From: Photobacterium gaetbulicola Gung47
Lineage (GTDB): Bacteria; Pseudomonadota; Gammaproteobacteria; Enterobacterales; Vibrionaceae
NCBI GenBank assembly: GCA_000940995.1
Contig: CP005974.1
Location: 1,736,001-1,800,000 of the forward strand
Reading direction: 5' to 3'
Length of the DNA stretch: 64,000 nt
A model generated the notes under the pieces. The model ran no database searches, had not been told where the DNA came from, and was given only the letters and a program-made list of their open reading frames with translations. This document shows, in pieces, positions 35,983 to 45,348 of this stretch. Position numbers and translations under genes: made by a program. The first letter of the stretch is position 1, and every line of letters begins with the position of its first letter.

Positions 35983-36297
35983 CTTGGGTATAAGCGTGGC
36001 AGCCTGTCGGGAGACTTGGCTTCCACTGCGTTCGTCCCTGTATTATTTTTAAGAATTGATACAGTTTTCTACTATCCCAAATACCTCTCATTTTTGCTTA
36101 ACTCTCTTATTATTAAGGAAGATATAGCAATTCATCTGTTATGCATCCTCCCAATCCACCCTGTTGCATCATCTACAATTAAAGCCACTATCCAGTGATT
36201 TAGTCTGTGGTGCCCTCTTTTTTTGGACATTCGTGGCGAATAGGGATAGTTCGGTTGGCAAACTGATTAACTAGTACGACAGCATACGTGGAGTAGC
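35983..36297. other. Intergenic region; nothing firm recognised
   Basis: This 315-base stretch contains one 60-codon frame at 36016-36198, but it has no ribosome site or recognisable product. I see no terminator or RNA gene. Confidence 0.4.
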
Positions 36298-37257
36298 ATG
36301 ATGAAAATGAACAAGATCGCGCTCTCGATTTTGGCGGTTTGTGTTGGGTATTCTGTGGGGAGCTTGGCCTCAGGAAAGTATGACGACTATGACGATGATG
36401 ATAAGTATTCATCGTCCTATGAGAGTGAAGGCAATTCATCTTCAGGTAGTTATAGTCACTCTGATTATTCTAACGATGGGGGAAGTTATTCGGGGGGCGG
36501 TGGCTATTCCGATGATGACAGTTCAGATGGCTACGGCGACGATGATGGTACTAAACAGCGCCTGGCTCTCAATCTTGTGGGCACCGGCGAGATGTACCCG
36601 ATGACTGTCCCACCGTTAGAAAAATATGGCCCTCCGTTGGATGCGATTTGCTTCGATGTCGAATTGAAAAACATCCATGACAATCAACTCATAGGTTGGG
36701 CGACAGACTGTTTGTCTGAGATACAAGGGGCACCAGAAACAGGCATTCAACTTATCGGAACCACCTTTTTTTATTTGCCAGATGGTCTGTTGATAACCCG
36801 GGGGAATACGACGGTTCAACCGGTGCTACAACCTACAACCACCCCAGGCGGCCAGTATATTTCTCATATTACCGGCGCATCGAGTGATGAAAATGCCGTC
36901 GTTAAAGGCTACGGTGAATATCGCTGGCACAAAGGAACCGTTCGTCTTTCTGGCATGGTCGATCTAACCAACTTTGATGGCACAGAAGGTTCACCAATGT
37001 TCTTTGATTGCTTGTTCATCATTGAACTAGAAGAATACCAACCGGAGTTCAAGTCATGGTATGACTGGTATCGCTACCGGTACTACCAAGAGAGCTTCTA
37101 CGAGGAGTACCATTCAGACATGTATTACGGTGAAGACGATGATAGTCATTATGGCTCGGGTGGCGAACGCTATAAAGGCTATAAAAACAAGGGATACAAT
37201 CGCGATAAGAGCTATAACCAAGGTCAAGATTACAGCCATAAAGGCAGTGGCTATTAA
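36298..37257 (+). CDS. Acidic, low-complexity secreted protein
   Basis: The 319-residue protein has a signal peptide (about 1-25, ending GSLAS), an Asp/Ser/Gly/Tyr-rich stretch (about 26-85, many D-D and S-S runs), a globular beta-rich core (about 86-250, with CFDVELKNIHDN and two further cysteines) and a Tyr/Gly/Lys-rich tail (about 255-319; repeats such as YKGYKNKGYN). The core loosely recalls allene-oxide-cyclase-like or dirigent barrels, but this is speculation. The acidic stretch may bind calcium. TGGAG precedes the ATG pair. It stands alone, with a terminator downstream. Confidence 0.7.
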   Translation: MMKMNKIALSILAVCVGYSVGSLASGKYDDYDDDDKYSSSYESEGNSSSGSYSHSDYSNDGGSYSGGGGYSDDDSSDGYGDDDGTKQRLALNLVGTGEMYPMTVPPLEKYGPPLDAICFDVELKNIHDNQLIGWATDCLSEIQGAPETGIQLIGTTFFYLPDGLLITRGNTTVQPVLQPTTTPGGQYISHITGASSDENAVVKGYGEYRWHKGTVRLSGMVDLTNFDGTEGSPMFFDCLFIIELEEYQPEFKSWYDWYRYRYYQESFYEEYHSDMYYGEDDDSHYGSGGERYKGYKNKGYNRDKSYNQGQDYSHKGSGY

Positions 37258-37294
37258 TTGGCTGTCATACAGCTTAACGCCTGAATAAAAATTG

Positions 37295-37316
37295 AAGCCT
37301 GAAGTGATTCAGGCTT
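37295..37316 (+). terminator. Bidirectional terminator after the low-complexity protein gene
   Basis: AAGCCTGAA and TTCAGGCTT form a perfect 9-bp stem with a GTGA tetraloop, between the converging genes ending at 37257 and 37346. Confidence 0.85.
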
Positions 37317-37345
37317 TATCATTAGTGTGGTTATGTGACTGGTAA

Positions 37346-39049
37346 CTACTTGCGAGCAAAGGTGTATGTTCGGTAGCCACCAATCAGGTTACGGGCTTTG
37401 AAACCGTTATTGACCAACTGGCGGTAGGCGACGTTTCCGCGTAACCCGACTTGGCAGTAAATCACAATTTCTTTGTCTTTTGGCAGCTCGCCCATGCGCT
37501 GGCGGAGCTGGTCGACAGGAATGTTGATTGCGCCTTCCAGGTAGCCCACATTTTTCAGCTCGCCGGGATTACGCACATCAAGCAGCAACTGGTCATCTGT
37601 TAGGTTATCAATCTTATCGAAGTGGATTGGCTTCGCATCACCTTTGATAATGTTGCTTGCCACAAACGCCGCTTGGTTGATCACATCCTTGGCACTGCCG
37701 TAAGGTGGGGCATAGGTCAGCTCGAGGTGCTGCAGCTGTTCAACCGTCAAGCCTGCTCGCTGGGCGACCGCCATGACGTCGATACGCTTATCAACCCCAT
37801 CTTTGCCAACGGCCTGTGCACCAAGGATTTTGCCTGACTGTGGTTCGAACAGCATTTTGAACGACACGATTTCAGCACCAGGGTAGTAGCTGGCATGGCT
37901 TGCGGTATGGACATAGACTTTTTCGTAGTCGATACCCTCGCGTATTAGCTGCTTCTCGTTTTTGCCGGTTGAGGCGACGGCAAGATCGAAGACTTTGCAA
38001 ATTGCTGTGCCTTGTGTGCCTTGGTAGGACTCGTCGCGGCCAAGCATGTTGTCGGCGGCCATACGGCCCTGGCGGTTGGCCGGTCCTGCAAGCGGCACCA
38101 GTGTTTGGTGGCCGGTGACGAAGTCGGCTTCCTCGACAGCATCGCCCACAGCGTAAATAGCCGGATCACTGGTCTGCATCTTATCGTTGGTGTAGATGCC
38201 GCCAAGCTCACCAATTTTCAAGCCGGCTTGAGTAGCGAGTGCCGTTTCCGGACGTACACCGATTGCCATAATGAGGATATCGGTATTGAAGGTGTCGCCG
38301 TTGTTAAGATGAAGGCTCAGCGCTCCGCATAGGTGCTGGTGCTCGGCACTCTCTCCCGCATCTTCGTTGACGACAGAGTCATTCGGGTGGTATTTGACAG
38401 ATTCCAGCGCCACACCGAGGCGTAGATCAACGCCCTTGTCCCGGATCTCTTGGTGGACAAAGCCGGCCATTTCGCGATCAACCGGCGTCATGACCTGATC
38501 TGCCATCTCTACCAGGGTGGTTTTGATGCCAAGCTGGTGGAAGGCTTCCATCATTTCCAGGCCAATAAAACCACCGCCGACGACTGTGGCATGTTCTGGC
38601 TGGTTCATTTCGATCGTTTTGAGGATCTTATCCATATCAGGAATATTACGCAGCGAGTGCGTCAGCGGATTATCAATACCAGAGATAGGCGGAACAATTG
38701 GCGCAGCCCCTGGGCTCAGCAGCAGGTAATCGTAGGACTCTTGGTACACGCTGCCGTCGAGCATATTCTTGACGGTCACGCTTTTCTCCTCGCGATCAAT
38801 AGCGATGACTTCATTCATGACTCTGACATCGACATTGAAACGGGCCAGGAAGCTTTCAGGAGTCTGTAGCAGCAATTTGCTGCGCTCGGTGATGTCGCCT
38901 CCGATATGGTAGGGAAGGCCGCAGTTGGCAAACGAGACAAATTCACCGCGCTCGAACATGATGATTTCAGCATCTTCGCTCAAGCGGCGGGCACGTGCGG
39001 CAGCGGAGGCTCCGCCTGCCACACCGCCGACAATCAAAATCTTGGTCAT
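37346..39049 (-). CDS. CoA-disulfide/persulfide reductase with rhodanese domain
   Basis: The 567-residue flavoprotein has a pyridine-nucleotide-disulfide oxidoreductase domain (about 1-450; FAD site GGVAGGASAAARARR, redox cysteine in SFANCGLPY) and a C-terminal rhodanese domain (about 470-567; active-site loop YCQVGLRG). It matches the CoA-disulfide reductase-rhodanese fusions, including the NADH-dependent persulfide reductase Npsr of Shewanella, which reduces CoA or glutathione persulfides and polysulfide. The ATG at 39049 has a GGAG site. Downstream of a DUF2892 gene on the same strand and divergent from an ArsR-type regulator. Confidence 0.92.
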   Translation of the reverse strand: MTKILIVGGVAGGASAAARARRLSEDAEIIMFERGEFVSFANCGLPYHIGGDITERSKLLLQTPESFLARFNVDVRVMNEVIAIDREEKSVTVKNMLDGSVYQESYDYLLLSPGAAPIVPPISGIDNPLTHSLRNIPDMDKILKTIEMNQPEHATVVGGGFIGLEMMEAFHQLGIKTTLVEMADQVMTPVDREMAGFVHQEIRDKGVDLRLGVALESVKYHPNDSVVNEDAGESAEHQHLCGALSLHLNNGDTFNTDILIMAIGVRPETALATQAGLKIGELGGIYTNDKMQTSDPAIYAVGDAVEEADFVTGHQTLVPLAGPANRQGRMAADNMLGRDESYQGTQGTAICKVFDLAVASTGKNEKQLIREGIDYEKVYVHTASHASYYPGAEIVSFKMLFEPQSGKILGAQAVGKDGVDKRIDVMAVAQRAGLTVEQLQHLELTYAPPYGSAKDVINQAAFVASNIIKGDAKPIHFDKIDNLTDDQLLLDVRNPGELKNVGYLEGAINIPVDQLRQRMGELPKDKEIVIYCQVGLRGNVAYRQLVNNGFKARNLIGGYRTYTFARK

Positions 39050-39126
39050 TGATATCTCCACAAAATGTTTTTCAAGCTAGAAAGAGTATTAATTAACGAG
39101 CTTTTGAGATTATTGCCAGTGACGAA

Positions 39127-39312
39127 TCACTTGAATCCGAACTTTCCAAGTATGTTGGCGGCTGGACAAAAGCCGGTAAACGCACTTTGGATCAGGTTGG
39201 CGCCAATAAATAGCGTGAACCAGTAAAAGCTGGGGTGAACCCAGATAGTCAGTGCGACAGAGACGAAAATCATGATGCCGGCAAATACGCGTACTGCATT
39301 TTCTAATGTCAT
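39127..39312 (-). CDS. DUF2892 (YgaP-like) membrane protein
   Basis: The 61-residue product has two hydrophobic helices and the family pattern ENAVRVFAGIMIF ... FTGFCPAANILGKFG. DUF2892 domains occur alone or fused to rhodanese (as in E. coli YgaP) and are linked with sulfur handling at the membrane. The conserved cysteine is in GFCPA. The gene is the first of the minus-strand sulfur unit. Confidence 0.9.
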   Translation of the reverse strand: MTLENAVRVFAGIMIFVSVALTIWVHPSFYWFTLFIGANLIQSAFTGFCPAANILGKFGFK

Positions 39313-39358
39313 AACTTTTCTCCCGGGCTGGTTTTATCAACCTCATTAACTTACTCAA

Positions 39359-39379
39359 ACTATAAATATATATTTTAGT
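39359..39379. promoter_or_regulatory. Imperfect palindrome in the divergent sulfur promoter region
   Basis: ACTA-T-AA and TT-T-TAGT frame an A/T-only centre. The whole gap 39313-39476 is strongly A/T-rich, with a second dyad (ATTAGTATTGACTTAAT) further on. BigR-type repressors bind A/T-rich imperfect palindromes in such positions; the exact site is inferred. Confidence 0.4.
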
Positions 39380-39476
39380 ATTGTCTAATGTATTTTTTGC
39401 TAAATTAGTATTGACTTAATTCTTTTGTTTAGTAATCTCTAATATAGAGCCGGGGCAGTAAAGCATAGGAGGGGTG

Positions 39477-39800
39477 ATGATTGATGTTCAAAAAATGCAT
39501 TGTCAGGCCGATGAGGTTGCGAATTGGTTGAAGATGCTGGCACACCCTGAACGCTTAATGGTGCTTTGTCAGTTAACGCAAGGTGAGCTGCCGTTGAAGT
39601 TGCTACAGCAGAACTCCAGTCTGGGCCAGTCAGCCCTTTCGCAGCATCTTGCTATCCTGAAGGCCCACCAGCTCGTCAGTTTTCGCAAGCAGTCGCAACA
39701 AGTGTTTTATTCATTGGCTGATGAAAAAGTCCAACGGTTAATTGAGGCATTGCAGAATATTTGCTGTGCCGATGAGAAGAAAACGGAGATGAAAAAATAA
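39477..39800 (+). CDS. ArsR-family regulator, BigR/SqrR-like persulfide sensor
   Basis: The 107-residue protein is a winged helix-turn-helix of the ArsR family, with the recognition region SALSQHLAILKAHQLV. It carries a cysteine in RLMVLCQL (C31) and a CC pair near the end (C96/C97). This spacing matches the two sensing cysteines of BigR, SqrR and YgaV, which form a tetrasulfide bridge with persulfides. AGGAGG precedes the ATG at 39477. It is divergent from the persulfide reductase genes and overlaps the sulfur transporter gene by one base, so it should control both units. Confidence 0.88.
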   Translation: MIDVQKMHCQADEVANWLKMLAHPERLMVLCQLTQGELPLKLLQQNSSLGQSALSQHLAILKAHQLVSFRKQSQQVFYSLADEKVQRLIEALQNICCADEKKTEMKK

Positions 39801-40213
39801 TGTTTGTAATTCCATGGGATGCTTTGCTTGGCGGTGTGTTGCTGGGGTTATCCGCTTCATTGCTACTGGCGGTTAACGGCCGAGTGGCCGGAATTAGCGG
39901 GGTACTGGCCGGGTTGCTCAAACCTATCAAGGGGGAGTTTACCTGGCGTCTCTTGTTTGTTGTCGGCATGGTGGCCGCGAGCCTGGTAGCCCCTTGGCTG
40001 GGTTTTGAACTGCCTCAAACGCTACCGGTAAATGGAGCGGTGTGGTTGAGCTTGGCAGGGTTGCTGGTCGGGATTGGCACCAAGTTGGCTAACGGGTGCA
40101 CCAGTGGCCACGGCATTTGCGGAATGGGGCGTTTGTCCAAGCGCTCGATTGTTGCAACCTGCATTTTTATGGCCTCTGCCATTATTACTGTCTTTATCCG
40201 TCTTCATGTTTAA
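39800..40213 (+). CDS. YeeE/YedE-family sulfur transporter half, PmpA-like
   Basis: The 137-residue membrane protein has about four helices and the motif NGCTSGHGICGMGRLSKRS, the conserved cysteine-containing loop of YeeE/YedE (DUF395) proteins such as the thiosulfate importer TsuA. Split pairs of this family are found beside BigR-type regulators. Its ATG overlaps the regulator's stop (TAATG), so translation is coupled. Confidence 0.9.
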   Translation: MFVIPWDALLGGVLLGLSASLLLAVNGRVAGISGVLAGLLKPIKGEFTWRLLFVVGMVAASLVAPWLGFELPQTLPVNGAVWLSLAGLLVGIGTKLANGCTSGHGICGMGRLSKRSIVATCIFMASAIITVFIRLHV

Positions 40214-40222
40214 GAGGCAAAA

Positions 40223-40684
40223 ATGATAACTCGTGTTGTAGCTTTAATTTCTGGATTGTTGTTTGGTCTTGGCATGATGGTGTCCGGGATGGTAGATCCT
40301 GTCAGGGTGATAGGCTTTCTTGATTTTGCCGGCCAATGGGATCCAAGCCTTGCCTTTGTGATGGGCGGAGCCATCGCGGTGTTTATGCCGGTGTATTTGT
40401 TGGTGGTACGCAAGATGGAAAAGCCGGTTTGTGAGACGGATTTTCGCTTGAGCCAGAAGAAATCGATCGATGCGCCTTTAGTTGGCGGTTCGATTTTGTT
40501 TGGTATCGGCTGGGGGATGGCTGGGATCTGTCCGGGACCCGCTGTCACCTCGTTGTCTGGAGGCAACTTTGGCCTGCTGTTGTTTGTGGCTAGCATGCTG
40601 GCAGGAATTTGGCTTGGCTGCCAGCTCCAGAGCAAGCTAGAAAGTGATGACCAGCTCAAAGTTAGTCATGCGCAGATGAACTAA
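40223..40684 (+). CDS. YeeE/YedE-family sulfur transporter half, PmpB-like
   Basis: The 153-residue membrane protein is the partner half: it has the motifs GMMVSGMVDPVRVIGFLD and GIGWGMAGICPGPA, the latter with a conserved cysteine. It follows the first half by 9 bases. The two together probably form one channel for a sulfur species (thiosulfate, sulfide or persulfide); the substrate is inferred. Confidence 0.9.
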   Translation: MITRVVALISGLLFGLGMMVSGMVDPVRVIGFLDFAGQWDPSLAFVMGGAIAVFMPVYLLVVRKMEKPVCETDFRLSQKKSIDAPLVGGSILFGIGWGMAGICPGPAVTSLSGGNFGLLLFVASMLAGIWLGCQLQSKLESDDQLKVSHAQMN

Positions 40685-40685
40685 T

Positions 40686-40739
40686 CTGGATAGCGAACCT
40701 CAGCACGGCGGCAGGTAAGAGCCTGCCGCCATTATCCAG
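40686..40739 (+). other. Nested stem-loop between the sulfur and RND operons
   Basis: An inner 9-bp stem (GGCGGCAGG/CCTGCCGCC, 40707-40730) is enclosed by a 7-bp outer stem (CTGGATA/TATCCAG). No T run follows, so it is not a standard terminator. It starts right at the pmpB-like stop. Confidence 0.5.
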
Positions 40740-40802
40740 CACCCTGAATAAACTTGCGCATATGTGATTCTGTTGCTTAACAACAGGAAAGGGGGGAGTG
40801 TT

Positions 40803-43800
40803 ATGACAGCGAACGTCAGACAGGGCTTGGTAGCAAAATTCCTCAACAGTTTTTTCCCGCCAGTGCTTATCTTTTTGGCCTTGGCGGTTGGGATGTCTGC
40901 TCTGCTCCTGACCCCGAGGGAAGAAGATCCCCAAATCATCGTACCTATGGCTGATGTGCTGATTCAGGCTCCGGGTTTGTCACCCAGGCAAGTCGAAAAT
41001 CAGGTTACCCAGCCGCTGGAAAAATTGCTGACCCAGATCGATGGCGTGGAAGATGTCTACTCGACGTCGATGAAAGGCGCGGCTCAGGTCATCGTACGTT
41101 TTTATGTCGGAGAGCAGCGTGAAGATGCCCTGATCAAACTGTACAACAAGATCTACTCGAACCTGGATCTGGTACCTGCCTCGGTGACGCAATGGGCTGT
41201 CAAGCCGGTTGAAATTGATGACGTGCCGATAGTGGTTGCCGCGCTCTACAGTACAGATCCTGAACTGACCGGTAATGCGCAGTTGCGGCGCATTGCCGAG
41301 CAGGCGGTGAACCAGCTACAGGCGCTGGATAATACCAACAAGGTAGCGGTTGTCGGGGGCAATCCCCGGTTGATCCAAATTTCCCTCGATACCGTGGCGA
41401 TGGCAAGTCGCATGACCACGGTGGATGATATCCAACAGGCTTTCTCCCTGACTAACCAGCACCGCCAATTGGGCGATATTCACCAGCAAGGGCAGGTTTT
41501 CCAGCTGGAAAGCGGCCAGTTTTTCCGTAACGCCCAGGAAGTGGCACATACTGTGGTGAATGTGGTCAATGGCCAGCCTGTCTATTTGCAAGATATTGCC
41601 ACGGTGACCGACGGCCCCGATGAAGCATCCGACCAGACATGGTTCCGTTGGGGGGCGGCAGCCGGTGCTGGCAACCAACAAGCCCGCGAACCCTATCCCG
41701 CGGTGTTTCTCTCGGTTGCAAAACAAAAAGGCAGCAATGCGGTTTGGGTTGCCAATGATGCTATTGCGTTGCTGGACGAGATGGTACAGAACCAGTTTCC
41801 GCCGCATGTCAAAATGACAGTGATCCGTAACTATGGCGAAACCGCCAACGAGAAAGTGGGCAATCTGGTTTCCAGCCTCGGTCTGTCGATCCTGACGGTG
41901 GTGGTTTTTGTCGGGGTCTTTCTAAACTGGCGTGCGGCGCTGGTGGTTGGGATCGCTATTCCAATCAGCTACGGTGCGGCGTTGGGGATGGACTTCGCCT
42001 TTGGCTATACGATTAACAGGGTAACACTGTTTGCCTTGATCTTGGCGCTGGGCCTGATCGTCGATGATCCCATCGCCAGTATCGATAACATAGAGCGCTT
42101 TCTAAAGCGCAAGGGCATGTCCACTTCGACGGCTATCGTCATGGCAATGGCAGAAATCCGCAGCGCGCTGCTGATGTCGACCGTAGCGATTGTGATTGTC
42201 TTTACGCCGATGTTTTTCATCACCGGGATGATGGGACCCTATATGGCACCGTTGGCATTTAACGTGCCGGTCAGTGTGGTATTCAGTACGGTTGTGGCTT
42301 TCCTCATTACTCCCTGGCTTGCCAAGAAAATCCTTAAGCGGGCTGATGGCTCCGGGCATTACCGGGTCGAGCAGTCACTGCTGTATAAAATCTACAATAA
42401 AATGCTGACGCCGCTGCTGGCACGCAAGCGCAATAGTGTGATTTTTCTGTCAGTAGTCGCACTGGCTTTTGTTGCCGCGGCAATGCTGCCAGCCTTGCGG
42501 ATTGTACCGCTGAAACTGCTGCCTTATGACAACAAAAATGAGTTCCAGCTGGTGCTGAACATGCCTGAGACCAGTAGTGTCGAGCAGACGTCAAATGCGT
42601 TGAGTAGCTTTGCCGATTACCTGCAGCGTGTGCCCGAGGTGGTCTCGGTTTCCGGCTTTGCCGGCATTGCTTCGCCCATGGATTTCAACGGGATGGTCAG
42701 GCATTACTTTATGCGCTCGATGCCGTATCAGGGAGAGCTTCGGGTCGTTCTGGCGCAAAAGGATCAACGTCAGCAACAGTCACACGAGATGGTTACTCGG
42801 CTTCGGGCTGATCTCACTCGCATAGCGGAAGGGGTGGGCGCAGATATTCAGCTGGTGGAAACGCCGCCGGGGCCACCTGTTATTGCCACTATAGTGGCCG
42901 AAGTCTACGGCCAGCCGCAGACCCCTTACCACCAGTTACAACAGGCGGCCGATAAGGTGGCGCAACGTTTGCGACGGGAGCCCTTCGTGGCGGAAACCGA
43001 TACCTCCCAAGAGGGGGGACGGCACAGCTGGCGGTTTGTGGTGGACAGTGAAAAAGCGGCGTTGTCAGGGATATCGGTTCAGGATATTAACCACACCCTG
43101 GCGGCAGCAAACCAAGGTCTGGTCGTTAGCTACTTATACGATGAGCATGAACTTAATCCTTTGCCAATAACCATTCGTTTGCCAAGTCAGCAGCGAGATG
43201 ATCTGGCGGCGCTGGAGAATTTGTATGTCCGCGGCATGCCAGGGATCGCTAAGCGGGTTGAGCAAGGGCGGGTTGTTGATGCCGGCCAGCCGTTGGTGCC
43301 GTTGTCTGAGCTGGGACGCTTTGAACTAATCGATGCGCCGCAACCGATCATGCGCAAGAACTTGCGCCAAGTGGTGTACGTCTTTGCCGAGGCGACGGGG
43401 CGCGTTCCTGCTGAGGTGATTGCCGATGTCGCTGCTGATCTACAGGCCAGCCAGTGGGATGGTGCGAGGCAAACTGGTCAGGTCAGGCCGCTAAGTGGGC
43501 GTACTTACCTCAACAACGGCGGAGGGGATCCCTGGCATCTGCCGCCGGGCATCAATGTTGTCTGGAGCGGTGAAGGAGAGTGGAAGATCACCCTGGATGT
43601 ATTTCGCGATCTCGGGATTGCTTACGGTGCAGCCTTGCTCGGGGTGTTTGTGGTGATGATACTGCAAACCGGCTTGCCTGCGGTCTCCGGTATCATTATG
43701 TTGGCGATCCCGCTGACGGTGATTGGGATCATGCCCGGCTTCTGGCTACTTAATGTGGTTGGAACAACAGAAATCAACGGGATACCCAATCCGTCGCTGT

Positions 43801-44237
43801 TCACCGCCACGGCCATGATCGGCATGATTGCCCTGGCCGGGATTGTGGTACGCAATTCATTGGTGCTGATCCAGTTTATACATCAGTCGCTGCGTGACGG
43901 CGAGTCGCTGAAACCCGCGTTGGTCAAAGCGGGCGCTGTGAGAATGCGGCCTATCTTGCTTACGGCCGGTACCACGTTGCTGGGTAACGTGGTGATCACC
44001 CTAGATCCCATCTTCAATGGCCTTGCCTGGGCTATTATATTCGGCATCACGGCTTCGACACTCTTTACGCTGCTGGTGATCCCGGTGGTTTACCATCTGG
44101 CTTATGCCAACAAACCCGGATATGGCCTGCCTGCTGAGCCAGGCAGTATGCCCTCAGACACATCCTCGGAGCCGTCGACTGGTTGTCCGTCCCAGTCATC
44201 AGCCGCTTCAGTCAACCACAGGAAGTCGCAGTCATGA
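40803..44237 (+). CDS. RND efflux transporter permease
   Basis: The 1144-residue inner-membrane pump has the RND layout: helix 1 near residues 15-35, two large periplasmic loops, and two groups of helices (about 335-535 and 865-1030). The proton-relay aspartates are in GLIVDDPIASIDN. It starts at an ATG with GGGGGAG upstream; 13 codons of frame before it lack support. It is longer than typical AcrB-like proteins because of a Ser/Pro-rich C-terminal tail (about 1110-1144). Substrate is unknown. Its stop overlaps the adaptor gene's ATG by four bases. The gene order (pump before adaptor) is unusual but known. Confidence 0.92.
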   Translation: MTANVRQGLVAKFLNSFFPPVLIFLALAVGMSALLLTPREEDPQIIVPMADVLIQAPGLSPRQVENQVTQPLEKLLTQIDGVEDVYSTSMKGAAQVIVRFYVGEQREDALIKLYNKIYSNLDLVPASVTQWAVKPVEIDDVPIVVAALYSTDPELTGNAQLRRIAEQAVNQLQALDNTNKVAVVGGNPRLIQISLDTVAMASRMTTVDDIQQAFSLTNQHRQLGDIHQQGQVFQLESGQFFRNAQEVAHTVVNVVNGQPVYLQDIATVTDGPDEASDQTWFRWGAAAGAGNQQAREPYPAVFLSVAKQKGSNAVWVANDAIALLDEMVQNQFPPHVKMTVIRNYGETANEKVGNLVSSLGLSILTVVVFVGVFLNWRAALVVGIAIPISYGAALGMDFAFGYTINRVTLFALILALGLIVDDPIASIDNIERFLKRKGMSTSTAIVMAMAEIRSALLMSTVAIVIVFTPMFFITGMMGPYMAPLAFNVPVSVVFSTVVAFLITPWLAKKILKRADGSGHYRVEQSLLYKIYNKMLTPLLARKRNSVIFLSVVALAFVAAAMLPALRIVPLKLLPYDNKNEFQLVLNMPETSSVEQTSNALSSFADYLQRVPEVVSVSGFAGIASPMDFNGMVRHYFMRSMPYQGELRVVLAQKDQRQQQSHEMVTRLRADLTRIAEGVGADIQLVETPPGPPVIATIVAEVYGQPQTPYHQLQQAADKVAQRLRREPFVAETDTSQEGGRHSWRFVVDSEKAALSGISVQDINHTLAAANQGLVVSYLYDEHELNPLPITIRLPSQQRDDLAALENLYVRGMPGIAKRVEQGRVVDAGQPLVPLSELGRFELIDAPQPIMRKNLRQVVYVFAEATGRVPAEVIADVAADLQASQWDGARQTGQVRPLSGRTYLNNGGGDPWHLPPGINVVWSGEGEWKITLDVFRDLGIAYGAALLGVFVVMILQTGLPAVSGIIMLAIPLTVIGIMPGFWLLNVVGTTEINGIPNPSLFTATAMIGMIALAGIVVRNSLVLIQFIHQSLRDGESLKPALVKAGAVRMRPILLTAGTTLLGNVVITLDPIFNGLAWAIIFGITASTLFTLLVIPVVYHLAYANKPGYGLPAEPGSMPSDTSSEPSTGCPSQSSAASVNHRKSQS

Positions 44238-45328
44238 GTATGAAAAGAATAGCCGTAACAATTGCCGCGTTTGCAGGCCTTGGTATCCTCTTCTTTACCA
44301 TTTCTGGCGGATTTGTCGCGAAGCTGGATACCGAAAATCTGGCGCCACCCGGCGAGGCGCTGGCCGGGCAGGCTGTTGTCCGGGTGCAAGCCGAAACCTT
44401 GCCGGTTTGGCAACAGTATACCGGCAGTATTGTGGCTGATCAGCAGGCGACGTTGTCTGCCCGCTTGACGGCACAGGTTGCCGATGTACTGGTGGATGTC
44501 GGCGACAACGTCAGGGCCGGGGATATTTTGATCCGCCTTGATAACCTCGACTTGGATGCCAGAGTACGGCAATCGGAACAGGCGCTGGCAAGTGCCCAAG
44601 CGCAACTGAATATTGCCCGCAAGGACTATGAGCGAACCCTGTCGCTGTTCAAGCGTAAACTGGTCGCACAGTCCCAGCTGGACGAAGCCCTGAGTAACCG
44701 GCAGACAGCCGAAGCTAGATTTAAGCAGTCCCAAGCCTCGGTAGAAGAAGCGCAAACGACCTATGGCTATAGCATTATTGCCGCTCCTTTTGATGGGGTG
44801 ATCACTCAGAAGCTGGTGCATAGGGGGGATATAGCATCCCCCGGGATCCCTATGCTCAGTCTGTACAACCCGGCGACACTGATGATGGAAAGTTATATTG
44901 CGGCTAGCCAGCGTTATTTGTTGGAGCTGGGCCAGCGCTGGCCGGTGATTCTGCCTGAGCAAGGATGGGAGCTGGAAGGGACAATCAAAGAAATCACCCC
45001 TGCTTCAGATGCCGGTTCGCGCAGTGTGGTTGTTAAGCTGGCTTTTGCACCTGAGCCACTGGCTCAATCCGGTTCCAAACCGCTGTATCCAGGCATGTTT
45101 GCCCGGGTCGGTATTGTGACTGGCGAGGAGCAGGTACTGATGGTGCCATCGACGAGCACGTACCGTATCGGCCAGCTGGAATATATAAAAATCGTTGATG
45201 GCGACCGGGTAGTGCCGCGCTTGATCCAAACCCGCCCCTATCTCGATGACAAGCTCATTATCAGGAAAGGGGTTACTGAGATGACGGATATTGTCGCGCA
45301 GCCGGATCCTGCGCACAATGGCGGATAG
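44234..45328 (+). CDS. RND efflux periplasmic adaptor (membrane fusion protein)
   Basis: The 364-residue protein has one N-terminal anchor helix (about 8-25), a barrel-sandwich lipoyl half (VADVLVDVGDNVRAGDILIRLDNLDL), a helical hairpin (about 115-180), and a beta-barrel domain (about 215-300). It bridges the RND pump to an outer-membrane channel. No tolC-like gene is nearby, so a shared channel is used. The ATG at 44234 overlaps the pump stop. It converges with cobA with 20 bases between stops and no terminator visible. Confidence 0.92.
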   Translation: MSMKRIAVTIAAFAGLGILFFTISGGFVAKLDTENLAPPGEALAGQAVVRVQAETLPVWQQYTGSIVADQQATLSARLTAQVADVLVDVGDNVRAGDILIRLDNLDLDARVRQSEQALASAQAQLNIARKDYERTLSLFKRKLVAQSQLDEALSNRQTAEARFKQSQASVEEAQTTYGYSIIAAPFDGVITQKLVHRGDIASPGIPMLSLYNPATLMMESYIAASQRYLLELGQRWPVILPEQGWELEGTIKEITPASDAGSRSVVVKLAFAPEPLAQSGSKPLYPGMFARVGIVTGEEQVLMVPSTSTYRIGQLEYIKIVDGDRVVPRLIQTRPYLDDKLIIRKGVTEMTDIVAQPDPAHNGG

Positions 45329-45348
45329 GCCTAACACAGAGGCAGGCA

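Noticed and set aside
36016..36198. 60-codon frame in the gap before the low-complexity protein
   Set aside because: No ribosome site, no recognisable product and a composition like the surrounding non-coding DNA.
44102..44962. 286-codon open frame on the minus strand
   Set aside because: It is antisense to the RND adaptor and the 3' end of the pump and shows no protein family features.
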